A DNA stretch of 64,000 nt from Flavobacteriia bacterium (GTDB taxonomy: Bacteria > Bacteroidota > Bacteroidia > Flavobacteriales > Flavobacteriaceae), in contig JAABRF010000004.1 of NCBI GenBank assembly GCA_011391075.1, positions 1-64,000 on the forward strand, in the 5' to 3' direction. This document shows positions 26,424 to 34,555 of this stretch, one piece after another. A program made the translations under genes and the position numbers. The notes under the pieces are model-generated. The model was given only the letters and a program-made list of their open reading frames with translations. It made no database searches and was not told the origin of the DNA. Every line of letters begins with the position of its first letter. Positions within the stretch are counted from its first letter, which is position 1.

Positions 26424-26431
26424 CAAAAGTA
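26424..26431 (-). promoter_or_regulatory. -7 element of the YwqK-like gene
   Basis: TACTTTTG on the minus strand fully matches TAnnTTTG, 74 bp before the start codon. Confidence 0.5.
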
Positions 26432-26439
26432 AAACAATA

Positions 26440-26490
26440 TTTTACATATAAATAACAAATAGGTAACAATTTGGTAACATAAGCGTAAAA
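26440..26490 (+). promoter_or_regulatory. Candidate Pho box C, five-unit 11-bp repeat array
   Basis: Units at exact 11-bp steps: TTTTACA (26440), AATAACA (26451), GGTAACA (26462), GGTAACA (26473) and CGTAAAA (26484). The two central units are identical. The array lies between the divergent YwqK-like and T9SS cargo genes, immediately upstream of the minus-strand promoter and about 90 bp upstream of the plus-strand one. Confidence 0.5.
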
Positions 26491-26577
26491 TTTAACATTG
26501 GAATATGGAATGACTTATCTATCAGGTAAATATTGTGTTAAATTCAACTTTTTCAAGTTTATGTTTTTTAAATATAT

Positions 26578-26585
26578 TATCTTTG
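26578..26585 (+). promoter_or_regulatory. -7 element of the T9SS cargo gene
   Basis: TATCTTTG fully matches TAnnTTTG, 41 bp before ATG 26627. No good TTG lies upstream. Confidence 0.5.
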
Positions 26586-26626
26586 TTGTCTTAACACAAA
26601 ATTTTAAATTTTAATTATACTTAATT

Positions 26627-28333
26627 ATGAAAAAACTTTACTTTTTATTTTTTATTCTTGTTACCAGTTCATTTTCTTATGGGCAAGAATTATTGCTCAA
26701 CGGAGATTTTGAAACTTGGACTTCTACGACTGCACCAACTAGTTGGACAACAGCAGCCAACGTAACACAAGAAACGACAATTATACATGGAGGTGCATCC
26801 TCTGCTAAACAAGCCCCAACTGCAACAAGCGCTATTGTTCAAAAAATTACAGGTTTAACACCTGGAGATGCTATTACATTAAGTCTTTGGTACAAATCTT
26901 CTGGAGATGGAACTGATGCTAGAATATGGTCAAAATGGGGAAATAGCGGGACATTAGATAGCACTACCGATGCAGCGATTCTACAAGGACCTAATAATGC
27001 TTATTTACCAAATGGAGATTGGACCCAATATACGCTCAATTTAACAGTACCTGCCACAGCAAATGAATTTAATTTTGAAGTGAGAACATACAATGGAGGA
27101 ACAGTTTATTGGGATGATTTTTCATTTTTTAAAACAACAGGTTCTTCTTGCGATTTAGCGTTAGGTGCTACTACTGCCATTTGTGACGCTATAACTACCG
27201 GAACAGATACATATACTGCTACTGTTGCATTTACAGGAGGAGGAACAGAAACTTATACAATTACGCCAAGTTCTGGAACTGTTTCAGGAGACAATCCGAC
27301 TTCTGCAGTTACTGGAACTATCAATATTACAGGGATAAGTGAAGGAACTAATTTAACTTTGGACATTACCAGCACCAATTGTGATCTTGCCACTAATATT
27401 ACTTCTCCCACCTGCGTACCTGTTGGTACATTACCCATTTATGAACCATTTAATTATACTGTAGCTACAAATTTAGGTGGTCAAGGTGGATGGGTTAATT
27501 ATAATACTGGAGATGAAGTTGCTGTAGCCACAGGAAATTTAAGTTATAGCGGATTAAATGCATCTACAGGAAATTCAATTTCTTTTAATGGTGGTGGAAT
27601 AGATCCACAATTAACCTATGCACTTCAAAACGCTGGGACAGTTTATGCTTCTTTTATAATGAAAGTTACTGATTTGACAGCAGCTACTAATACAGCTGGT
27701 GGTTATTTCTTCGGTTTAGGTTCAACAAGTACTAATTTCGCATCAACTGTTTGGACCCTTAAAGATGGTGACAACTATAAAATAGGATTAGATAAAAGCA
27801 CAAGTACTACCAATTATGTGTTTACATCTTCAACCTATGCTATAAATGAAAATGTTTTCGTAGTTATTTCTTATGATTTTGCTTCAAATACCTCAAAAAT
27901 GTGGGTAAATCCTACTGAATTAGGAGGTACAGAACCTACTCAAACATTAGTAGCAACATTGGGGACAGATAGAACATCATTGGATAGAGTATTCTTAAGA
28001 CAAGATTCTGATTCTGAAACTCCATTTTTAGTTGTTGACGAAATAAGAGTTGGAAATACTTGGGCAAGTGTAACTCCGTCAGATTCTGCTAGTATCAATG
28101 ATAGCGAAATTGAAGGATTCTCAATATATCCAAATCCTACTCATAACACTATCAATATCTTTACTACTGCTAATCTAACTAAAAACGTTCAAATTTTTGA
28201 CTTAGTAGGTAAACAAGTAGTAAATGAAATGGTGACTGGAAATAGCTTAAGTCTTAACCTAAAATCAGGTATCTACGTAGTGAAGGTTGAAGAAGCCGGA
28301 AAAGTAGCTACTCATAAATTGGTGATTGAATAA
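26627..28333 (+). CDS. Secreted protein with carbohydrate-binding-like domain and T9SS type A sorting signal
   Basis: The 568-residue protein has a signal peptide ending at FSYGQ, then a jelly-roll domain at about 22-170 resembling CBM4_9/PA14-like modules (LLLNGDFETW, with the second half ending TVYWDDFSFF). A Ser/Thr-rich Ig-like segment (about 175-265) follows, then a second sandwich domain (about 270-480, beginning IYEPFNY and ending VVDEIRVGNTW). A C-terminal T9SS type A sorting domain is at about 495-568 (FSIYPNPTHNTINI, IFDLVGKQV, SGIYVVKVE, HKLVIE). It is therefore exported by Sec, crosses the outer membrane by T9SS and is either released or attached. No catalytic domain is recognised; glycan binding or adhesion is likely. 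The Ser/Thr richness is typical of such linkers. Confidence 0.88.
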   Translation: MKKLYFLFFILVTSSFSYGQELLLNGDFETWTSTTAPTSWTTAANVTQETTIIHGGASSAKQAPTATSAIVQKITGLTPGDAITLSLWYKSSGDGTDARIWSKWGNSGTLDSTTDAAILQGPNNAYLPNGDWTQYTLNLTVPATANEFNFEVRTYNGGTVYWDDFSFFKTTGSSCDLALGATTAICDAITTGTDTYTATVAFTGGGTETYTITPSSGTVSGDNPTSAVTGTINITGISEGTNLTLDITSTNCDLATNITSPTCVPVGTLPIYEPFNYTVATNLGGQGGWVNYNTGDEVAVATGNLSYSGLNASTGNSISFNGGGIDPQLTYALQNAGTVYASFIMKVTDLTAATNTAGGYFFGLGSTSTNFASTVWTLKDGDNYKIGLDKSTSTTNYVFTSSTYAINENVFVVISYDFASNTSKMWVNPTELGGTEPTQTLVATLGTDRTSLDRVFLRQDSDSETPFLVVDEIRVGNTWASVTPSDSASINDSEIEGFSIYPNPTHNTINIFTTANLTKNVQIFDLVGKQVVNEMVTGNSLSLNLKSGIYVVKVEEAGKVATHKLVIE

Positions 28334-28360
28334 ATCATTTTTTCCAAAAATATTTTTTTC

Positions 28361-28389
28361 AAAACGCTCTTGGTTACAAGAGCGTTTTT
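28361..28389 (+). terminator. Terminator of the T9SS cargo gene
   Basis: AAAACGCTCTTG (28361-28372) pairs with CAAGAGCGTTTT (28377-28388) around GTTA, followed by more T. The T run merges into the promoter at 28371-28400. Confidence 0.92.
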
Positions 28390-28400
28390 TTTTACTTTTG
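28371..28400 (+). promoter_or_regulatory. Promoter embedded in the terminator
   Basis: TTG (28371-28373), 19 bp, TACTTTTG (28393-28400): a full-consensus Bacteroidota promoter whose -33 and spacer are the terminator hairpin itself. It would start a transcript about 275 nt before the exonuclease gene. Confidence 0.55.
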
Positions 28401-28682
28401 TACCAGCTATTGAAAAAATTGCACTATGGAAATATCTTGATGTGTTTTTTGGTTAATATAATAAGTTGATTGGTTATTCAGCCCGCTTTACCGTCGAGGT
28501 AAGTTATTGGGTTATTGTGATAGTTAATTTGAAATTATCTTATATACCAAGTTGCATAATCAGTTTCAATTATACTTAATTCATCCATTTTGCAATGGAA
28601 ATATTATCCTTTAATCAACTAGGGAAGTTCAATAATAGTTTTTTTATTAATTCTAATTTCTAATTTCTAATTTCTATATGCT
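28401..28682 (+). other. 282-bp leader/intergenic region before the exonuclease gene
   Basis: No open frame of note is present: the first ATG (28426) reads four codons. A small hairpin TTACC/GGTAA sits near 28490-28505 and a heptad repeat lies just before the next gene. It may be a long leader or a non-coding RNA; nothing else is recognised. Confidence 0.4.
28651..28678 (+). repeat. Tandem heptamer repeat TTCTAAT, 3.7 copies
   Basis: Three perfect TTCTAAT copies (28651-28671) plus TTCTA end 5 bp before the ATG at 28683. It is the same class (one C then T then five A/T) as at 39135, 39716 and 57156. Confidence 0.85.
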
Positions 28683-29402
28683 ATGTTACAAAAAATTGAC
28701 TTGAAAAATGTACTGTTTCTAGATATTGAAACCGTACCAGCCGAATCCTCATTTGAACAATTATCCGAAGAGGAACAAAATCTATTTTCTCATAAAACAG
28801 CTTACCAGCGTAAAACAGAAGAAACTTCAGCGTCTGATTTTTATGAAAGAGCAGGAATTTGGGCCGAATTTGGTAAAATTATTTGCATTTCAGTGGGTTA
28901 TTTTATGGAATCCAATCAATTGTTGAATTTTAGAATAAAATCTTTTTTTGGTGAAGAAGTTATTCTTTTGAATGATTTTTCTCAATTAATCCATACACAT
29001 TTTAGTAAACCCGAACAGCTACTTTGTGCCCATAATGGCAAGGAGTTTGATTTTCCCTTTATTGCCCGTCGTATGATCGTGAATGGGATCAATATCCCTG
29101 AAAAATTAAATTTATTTGGGAAAAAACCTTGGGAAGTGGCCCATTTAGATACCTTGGAGCTGTGGAAGTTTGGAGATTACAAACACTATACTTCACTGCA
29201 TTTATTGACCCATATTCTTGGTATTCCTTCTCCTAAAGGAGATATTGATGGTAGTAAAGTAGCTGAAGTGTATTATAAAGAAAAGGATTTAGAACGGATT
29301 GTAAAGTATTGTGAAAGAGATGTATGGGCTGTAGCTCAAATCATGCTCAAATTTCAAAATAAACCTATCTTGGAATTTGAATCCAATGTTCTTACAGATT
29401 AG
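28683..29402 (+). CDS. Predicted 3'-5' exonuclease, DNA polymerase B exo2-like
   Basis: The 239-residue protein is a DEDD-superfamily exonuclease of the PolB-exo2-like family. ExoI motif VLFLDIETVPAE with Asp-Glu is at about residues 11-22, an ExoII region LCAHNGKEFDFPFI with Asn/Asp is at about 115-128, and ExoIII YCERDVWAVAQI is at about 215-226. The key acidic residues are all present, so it should be active on DNA or RNA 3' ends. It stands alone without a polymerase domain. The role is unknown; in Bacteroidota it is a conserved single gene. The heptamer repeat is directly before its start codon, and the terminator after it serves the convergent gene as well. Confidence 0.9.
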   Translation: MLQKIDLKNVLFLDIETVPAESSFEQLSEEEQNLFSHKTAYQRKTEETSASDFYERAGIWAEFGKIICISVGYFMESNQLLNFRIKSFFGEEVILLNDFSQLIHTHFSKPEQLLCAHNGKEFDFPFIARRMIVNGINIPEKLNLFGKKPWEVAHLDTLELWKFGDYKHYTSLHLLTHILGIPSPKGDIDGSKVAEVYYKEKDLERIVKYCERDVWAVAQIMLKFQNKPILEFESNVLTD

Positions 29403-29481
29403 TTTGGCTTCTAATTGTTTTTAATTCATCTATAAAGGGCAAGTATTTATAGATTAGTTTTGAAGCTACTTATATTAAAAA

Positions 29482-29517
29482 AAAAAGTCGTTCGGAAATA
29501 TTCCAGAACGACTTTTT
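29482..29517. terminator. Bidirectional terminator
   Basis: AAAAAGTCGTTC (29482-29493) pairs perfectly with GAACGACTTTTT (29506-29517), between the exonuclease and the convergent barrel-protein gene. A second inverted repeat TTTGTTTGGT/ACCAAACAAA (29520-29544) follows. Confidence 0.9.
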
Positions 29518-29552
29518 GGTTTGTTTGGTAACCAACCAAACAAATTAACCAA

Positions 29553-30821
29553 CTAAAACCTAAGATTTAAACCACTGTAGAGACCTACAGAATAGGGTTT
29601 GAATGCGTTTGTATTGTTAAGTGTATGGGTTTGAATTTTAAACATAGGAACCAAGTTAAAATTCACATTTTTATATACTTTATATTCAAGTTCAACACCT
29701 AAATTACCTGAAAAGTTTAACGAATTTAGGTTGGATGCTTCTCCAACTTTATTTGTAAAATCGGAGGTTTCTACATAGATTTCATTTTTATTGAGCAACA
29801 GTGTACTAAATCCACCTATAATGTTGATTCCCAAATCATCATCTGCATTTAAACGATATTTAGCCTCTAAAGGGATTTCAATATAACCGTAAACTTGAGT
29901 TAAATTTCCTTTTTCGGATAGGTTACTAGATTTACTAAAAGTGGAAGGATTCGTTGAAATGGTACTAATCAAGGATTTAGTATCGTCATAATTGATATTG
30001 GAAAATCGTGAAATAGGGTTGTTTGACGCTAGATAAATATCGTTGGTACTGTATGCAAAATCTACAATATGTACACCCGATTGAATAGAAAATCGTTTGT
30101 TGAATTGATAAGCAACTTGTACACCATATGCAGTCGAGATTTTACCTTGTTTTTCATTTGCATCCATTTGTGAATCGAGTGATGAGGCATCTTTGTTGAA
30201 GCTACTTAAATAAACAGGTGCTGCAACTGTTGATACACTCCAACCTTTATCTGGATTTGCATCCGAATTTGATAACGCTTCTGTTTCTGTTAGAGATTCA
30301 GTTCCAGAATGGTTTTTACTTGAAAAAAGCACCTCTTTTTTATTTGATTTTCCTAAAACAAAATCTTTAGACTGATTATCTACTTTAAAAGGATTATTTG
30401 ATTTAAGTATAGGAAACTTAAGATTAGTTTTAGAATTGGAACTTATCGAATTTGTTTCAAAACTGTCATGATTATTTCCCTTGTTGATAGGGACGGAAAG
30501 CATGTTTTTCAAATTAAAATCGACGTCTGCAGTAGTTTCAGTTTCTGCTTGAGGTTTTAATGGTGTGGAATTTTCATTATCTACCACTGAGTTTTGTTCA
30601 TTAGTTGGAGATAAAAACGAATTAAAAGGATTGTTAAATACAAATAAAAGAGTTAAACCGACTGCAATACCACTGAACCAAATCCACATATTGCGTTGGT
30701 TGGTAACAGGTTTTGGATTCATATTATTTTCAATATGATTCCAAACTCTTTCAGGAGGCAGCGATTCAAAATCTCTGAATTTTTCCTGAAATAAACGATC
30801 TATATTTTTATAATCTTTCAT
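29553..30821 (-). CDS. Trans-envelope protein: anti-sigma-like N-terminus, one TM helix, C-terminal outer-membrane-type barrel
   Basis: The 422-residue protein follows an ECF sigma factor gene by 93 bp. Residues 1-43 are polar and helical (MKDYKNIDRLFQEKFRDFE and PPERVWNHIENNM), one transmembrane helix is at about 45-65 (WIWFSGIAVGLTLLFVF), a low-complexity N/S/T-rich stretch runs to about 200, and the last 220 residues look like an eight-stranded barrel (alternating strands ending GLYSGLNLRF). The layout resembles an anti-sigma factor fused to an OMP_b-brl-type domain, a form seen downstream of ECF sigma genes in Bacteroidota. The N-terminal region probably binds the sigma factor. How one helix and a barrel fit in the envelope is not clear. 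It could also be a periplasmic beta protein. Confidence 0.65.
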   Translation of the reverse strand: MKDYKNIDRLFQEKFRDFESLPPERVWNHIENNMNPKPVTNQRNMWIWFSGIAVGLTLLFVFNNPFNSFLSPTNEQNSVVDNENSTPLKPQAETETTADVDFNLKNMLSVPINKGNNHDSFETNSISSNSKTNLKFPILKSNNPFKVDNQSKDFVLGKSNKKEVLFSSKNHSGTESLTETEALSNSDANPDKGWSVSTVAAPVYLSSFNKDASSLDSQMDANEKQGKISTAYGVQVAYQFNKRFSIQSGVHIVDFAYSTNDIYLASNNPISRFSNINYDDTKSLISTISTNPSTFSKSSNLSEKGNLTQVYGYIEIPLEAKYRLNADDDLGINIIGGFSTLLLNKNEIYVETSDFTNKVGEASNLNSLNFSGNLGVELEYKVYKNVNFNLVPMFKIQTHTLNNTNAFKPYSVGLYSGLNLRF

Positions 30822-30914
30822 GTGTATATAGTAGAATGTTTTTTATTGGTCACATGGAATTCGCTCTAAACATTTTAGCTTGGTGCCAATATTTGTAATG
30901 CTCATTTCATTTTA

Positions 30915-31466
30915 TTATTGAAATGCTCTTAAAAATCCCGACTCTTGTTGCCTACTTTCTATTTTTTCTTTCAGAATAGCTCTTGCTCGACTTAAATTTG
31001 ATTTTGAAGTTCCTTCACTTATTTTTAATTCTTTAGAAATTTCTTTATGTGAGTAACCGTCCAAAACGTATAAGTTAAAAACCAAACGATATTGATTGGG
31101 TAATTCCTGAATCAGTTTTAGTAGATAATCCAACGAAATATCATCTTCTTCGACTTCAACTATTACCTCTTCTTCATCTACGAAATCATATACTACATTG
31201 AGTACATTTTTGTCCCTGTATTTTTGAAGTGCTGTGTTGATAATTATCCGCTTCATCCAACCTTCAAATGACCCTTTATTCTTAAACTGAGATATTTTAT
31301 CGTAAATCTGAATAAATCCGTCTTGTAAATTATCTTCTGCCTCTTCTTTGTTTTTTGAATATTTCAAACAGAGCGCAAACATCTTACCGGCAAAAAGCCG
31401 ATATAATTGTTCTTGTGCAATAGGTTCTTTATTTGCACAGCCCAATATGAGTTTATCTAAACTCAT
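30915..31466 (-). CDS. ECF (RpoE-like) RNA polymerase sigma factor
   Basis: The 183-residue protein has the ECF sigma layout: region 2 (about 10-75, with EEAEDNLQDGFIQIYDKISQF and the region 2.4-type helix ending EGWMKRIIINTAL) and region 4 (about 115-170, with ELPNQYRLVFNLYVLDGYSHKEI and the helix-turn-helix ISEGTSKSNLSRARAILKE split across the region). The linker is very acidic (EEEVIVEVEEDD). It directs RNA polymerase to a set of envelope or stress genes. A TTG codon at 31469 opens the frame but ATG 31466 is used. The partner downstream is the probable anti-sigma/envelope sensor. TAACTTTG at 31527-31520 on the minus strand is the likely -7 element. Confidence 0.92.
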   Translation of the reverse strand: MSLDKLILGCANKEPIAQEQLYRLFAGKMFALCLKYSKNKEEAEDNLQDGFIQIYDKISQFKNKGSFEGWMKRIIINTALQKYRDKNVLNVVYDFVDEEEVIVEVEEDDISLDYLLKLIQELPNQYRLVFNLYVLDGYSHKEISKELKISEGTSKSNLSRARAILKEKIESRQQESGFLRAFQ

Positions 31467-31519
31467 CAAGACTTGGTTTTAGTGGTTAGTTGGTTAAAAA
31501 AATACTTCTACATGGTCTC

Positions 31520-31527
31520 CAAAGTTA
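31520..31527 (-). promoter_or_regulatory. -7 element of the sigma factor operon
   Basis: TAACTTTG on the minus strand fully matches TAnnTTTG; the start codon is 53 bp on. Confidence 0.45.
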
Positions 31528-31632
31528 CAAAAAATACAGTCTTATTTGGGTTAAATTTTTGGGCGAAATCTTTTTATCTGATTTTCTACTACATAGATAA
31601 AAAAATTGGGTTTTGGTTGCGTTGAAAACGAT

Positions 31633-31640
31633 TATCTTTG
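31633..31640 (+). promoter_or_regulatory. -7 element at the LuxE-like gene
   Basis: TATCTTTG fully matches TAnnTTTG and ends 6 bp before ATG 31647, so the transcript may begin at or within a few bases of the start codon (leaderless). Confidence 0.5.
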
Positions 31641-31646
31641 CGCGTC

Positions 31647-32624
31647 ATGAATCATAATCATCTCATAAAACCCTATTCGAAGGAAGAGTTTGTTCAAACA
31701 GCACTTTCAATATTTCGTTTTCAAGCCAAAAACACGCTTGTTTACAAGGATTTTTTAACACAGATCCAATGTAATCCAGAACAAGTTAACGCCTTGGAAC
31801 AAATTCCTTTTTTACCTATTTCTTTTTTTAAAACACACCAAGTCATTCATCAATCTACTAAACCTCAACTTACCTTTTTAAGTAGTGGAACGACCCAAAC
31901 CAATAGAAGCAAACATCTAATTGTATCACCTTTGTTATATGAAAAGAGTTTTCTTCTTGGATTTGATATGTTTTTTGGAAGTATAAAGGATTTTACCATT
32001 TTGGCTTTGTTGCCTTCTTATTTGGAACAACAAAATTCTTCATTGGTTTATATGGTTAATCACCTAATCCAAGCAACAGAACACAGTGACAGTGGGTTTT
32101 ACCTTCATAATTATTTGGAATTGATTGAAAAGTTGAACTACTTGGAAAAAGCTGGACGTAAAACCATATTGATTGGGGTGACGTATGCATTACTTGATTT
32201 ACTAGATTTGAAGCAGTTCCAATTGAAACATACATTGGTTATGGAAACAGGTGGCATGAAAGGACGTCGTCAGGAAATGATCAAAGAGGAATTGCACCAA
32301 ACATTAAAGTCCGGTTTTGGTGTGAATACTATATATTCGGAATATGGTATGACCGAACTTTTGAGCCAAGCATATTCCATGGGTTCTACGTATTTTAAAC
32401 CCAGTCCATGGATGAAAGTATTGATAAGGGAAGTAGAAGATCCGTTTGCTTTTTTGCCAAACGAAAGTTCAGGTGGCATCAATATAATTGATTTAGCCAA
32501 TGTGTTTTCATGTTCTTTTATTGAAACTCAAGATTTGGGTAAAACGCATGCCGATGGTACTTTTGAAGTCTTGGGTCGTTTTGATCATTCCGACATCAGA
32601 GGTTGTAATCTTATGATGGGTTGA
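31647..32624 (+). CDS. LuxE-like acyl-protein synthetase / acyltransferase
   Basis: The 325-residue protein belongs to the LuxE/PaaK family. The nucleotide-binding signature is FLSSGTTQTNRSKH near residues 73-86; further on are METGGMKGRRQEMIKEEL near 200 and YSEYGMTELLSQAYS near 228, which match the family A5-like motif. LuxE activates fatty acids with ATP and forms an acyl-enzyme thioester or ester, but no LuxC reductase is nearby, so bioluminescence is not implied. Similar stand-alone genes occur in many Bacteroidota and have no assigned role; acyl activation for lipid or secondary-metabolite synthesis is possible. The frame opens at TTG 31638 but ATG 31647 is used. Confidence 0.82.
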   Translation: MNHNHLIKPYSKEEFVQTALSIFRFQAKNTLVYKDFLTQIQCNPEQVNALEQIPFLPISFFKTHQVIHQSTKPQLTFLSSGTTQTNRSKHLIVSPLLYEKSFLLGFDMFFGSIKDFTILALLPSYLEQQNSSLVYMVNHLIQATEHSDSGFYLHNYLELIEKLNYLEKAGRKTILIGVTYALLDLLDLKQFQLKHTLVMETGGMKGRRQEMIKEELHQTLKSGFGVNTIYSEYGMTELLSQAYSMGSTYFKPSPWMKVLIREVEDPFAFLPNESSGGINIIDLANVFSCSFIETQDLGKTHADGTFEVLGRFDHSDIRGCNLMMG

Positions 32625-32695
32625 TAGCATCAAATTTTCACATTTTTTTTTGAATTTAATACTGTATTTTGGCAACTTAAAACATATTTTAAGCC

Positions 32696-34555
32696 ATGCC
32701 AAGATTTGCCTTGATTTTTTCTTTAGTTTTTCAGTTTACTTTTTTCTTTTTTTATGCTCAGGAATCGTATTTGCAACCTGCATATACTACTTATTGGCAA
32801 CAAAAAGTAGATTATACAATGGATATTGACATGGATGTCAATACCTATCAATATATTGGAAAACAAAAATTGGTGTACACCAATAATTCACCCGATTTAC
32901 TGAATAAGGTATATTATCACTTGTATTTTAATGCGTTCCAACCTGAATCGGAAATGAATGCTCGATTACAAGCCATTGTCGATCCCGATGAACGAATGGT
33001 TGAAGTCTCTGGTGATCGAAAGAATAAAGTTTACCAAAGTAAAATATCAAAATTAAAGCCTGAAGAAATGGGTTTTATCAAGATCAATTCATTTGCTCAC
33101 AATGGTAAAAGTGTTCATTATGTAATTGAAGGAACAGTAATGGAGGTGACTTTGGATACTCCGATTCCTTCGGGTGGAACGGCAGTGTTTGACATGGATT
33201 TTATAGGACAAGTCCCCAATATGATTCGTAGAGCAGGCAGAAATAGCAAAGAAGGGGTTGCTTTATCCATGGCGCAATGGTATCCCAAGATGGCTGCTTA
33301 TGATGTTGAAGGATGGCATACAGATCCATATATTTCAAGAGAATTTTATGGTGTTTGGGGTGATTTTGACGTCACGATTCATATTGATAAATCCTATATT
33401 TTAGGAGGTACCGGGTATCTCATCAATGCTCAAGAAGTGGGATATGGTTATGAAAATAAATCATTACCTATGCAATTGCCTAAGGGTGATCAACTTACAT
33501 GGCATTTTAAAGCACCTCATGTTCACGATTTTACTTGGGCAGCTGATAAAGAGTACGTTCATGATAGTTTTCAAGTTCAAAATGGTCCAATCCTTCATTT
33601 TTTGTATAAAAAAAACAATAACACTCAAAAATATTGGAAAGATATTCAGCCTTATGCTGCCCAGATCATGGCATTTTATGAAACATATATAGGAAAGTAT
33701 CCTTATCAACAATATTCTATCATTCAAGGAGGAGATGGTGGTATGGAATACGGAATGTGTACTTTGATTCACGGAGGGAATAATTTGAATGGCATGATTG
33801 GCTTATTGGCTCATGAAATGGCTCATGCTTGGTTTCAATTTGCATTGGCTACCAATGAAAGCAAACATCCATGGATGGATGAAGGATTTGCATCCTATAT
33901 AGAAACACTTGCCTTACAAGAAATCCAAAAGAAAAGAGATTTTTTTCCATTTGAAGAAACCTATGCCGGTTATTTTTATATGGCAACATCAGGAAATGAA
34001 GAGCCATTGACCACGCATGCAGATCATTATTATACAAATACATCTTATAGTATTAATGCTTATTACAAAGGAAGTGTGTTCTTGGCGCAACTTTCCTATA
34101 TTATAGGTAATGAAGCTCTTAAAAAAACAATTCGGGAGTATTATGTACAATGGGGTGGCAAGAATCCGGGACCGAATGATTTTATCAGGATTGCTGAAAA
34201 AGTGAGTGGTATTCATTTGGATTGGTATTTAAATGAATTTGTCGAAACTACACACGTGATTGATTATGCAGTTAAGTCGGTTCAAAATCAAGAGATTGTT
34301 TTAGAAAGATTAGGCACTATGCCAATGCCTATAGATTTAGAAGTGTTTTATGAAGACGGAAGTAAAGAACAGTTTTATATTCCACTAAATTTAATGCGAG
34401 GAGAAAAAAAGACATCGGCTACTATACTGAAAGATTGGGGTTGGGGATTTCCGACTTATAAGATTGAAACAACCAAAAAAGTAAAAATGGTGCACATTGA
34501 TCCCAGTCTTTATATGGCTGATATTGATAAAGAGAACAACTTATGGGGGAAATGA
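32696..34555 (+). CDS. M1-family zinc metallopeptidase, exported
   Basis: The 619-residue protein has a signal peptide ending at FFFFYAQ (about residue 23). An N-terminal beta-saddle domain is followed by the catalytic M1 domain with HEMAHAW (HExxH zinc motif near residue 368) and the third zinc ligand Glu in NESKHPWMDEGFASY. The exopeptidase GxMEN motif appears as the variant GGMEYG, which suggests altered N-terminal recognition. It should cleave peptides in the periplasm or outside. The gene is 71 bp after the LuxE-like gene on the same strand and ends directly against the convergent PAS gene (stop codons at 34553-34555 and 34556-34558). Confidence 0.9.
   Translation: MPRFALIFSLVFQFTFFFFYAQESYLQPAYTTYWQQKVDYTMDIDMDVNTYQYIGKQKLVYTNNSPDLLNKVYYHLYFNAFQPESEMNARLQAIVDPDERMVEVSGDRKNKVYQSKISKLKPEEMGFIKINSFAHNGKSVHYVIEGTVMEVTLDTPIPSGGTAVFDMDFIGQVPNMIRRAGRNSKEGVALSMAQWYPKMAAYDVEGWHTDPYISREFYGVWGDFDVTIHIDKSYILGGTGYLINAQEVGYGYENKSLPMQLPKGDQLTWHFKAPHVHDFTWAADKEYVHDSFQVQNGPILHFLYKKNNNTQKYWKDIQPYAAQIMAFYETYIGKYPYQQYSIIQGGDGGMEYGMCTLIHGGNNLNGMIGLLAHEMAHAWFQFALATNESKHPWMDEGFASYIETLALQEIQKKRDFFPFEETYAGYFYMATSGNEEPLTTHADHYYTNTSYSINAYYKGSVFLAQLSYIIGNEALKKTIREYYVQWGGKNPGPNDFIRIAEKVSGIHLDWYLNEFVETTHVIDYAVKSVQNQEIVLERLGTMPMPIDLEVFYEDGSKEQFYIPLNLMRGEKKTSATILKDWGWGFPTYKIETTKKVKMVHIDPSLYMADIDKENNLWGK

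Noticed and set aside
31647-32624. Bioluminescence (lux) locus
   Set aside because: Only a LuxE-like protein is present; luxA, luxB, luxC and luxD are absent, and the family has other roles.
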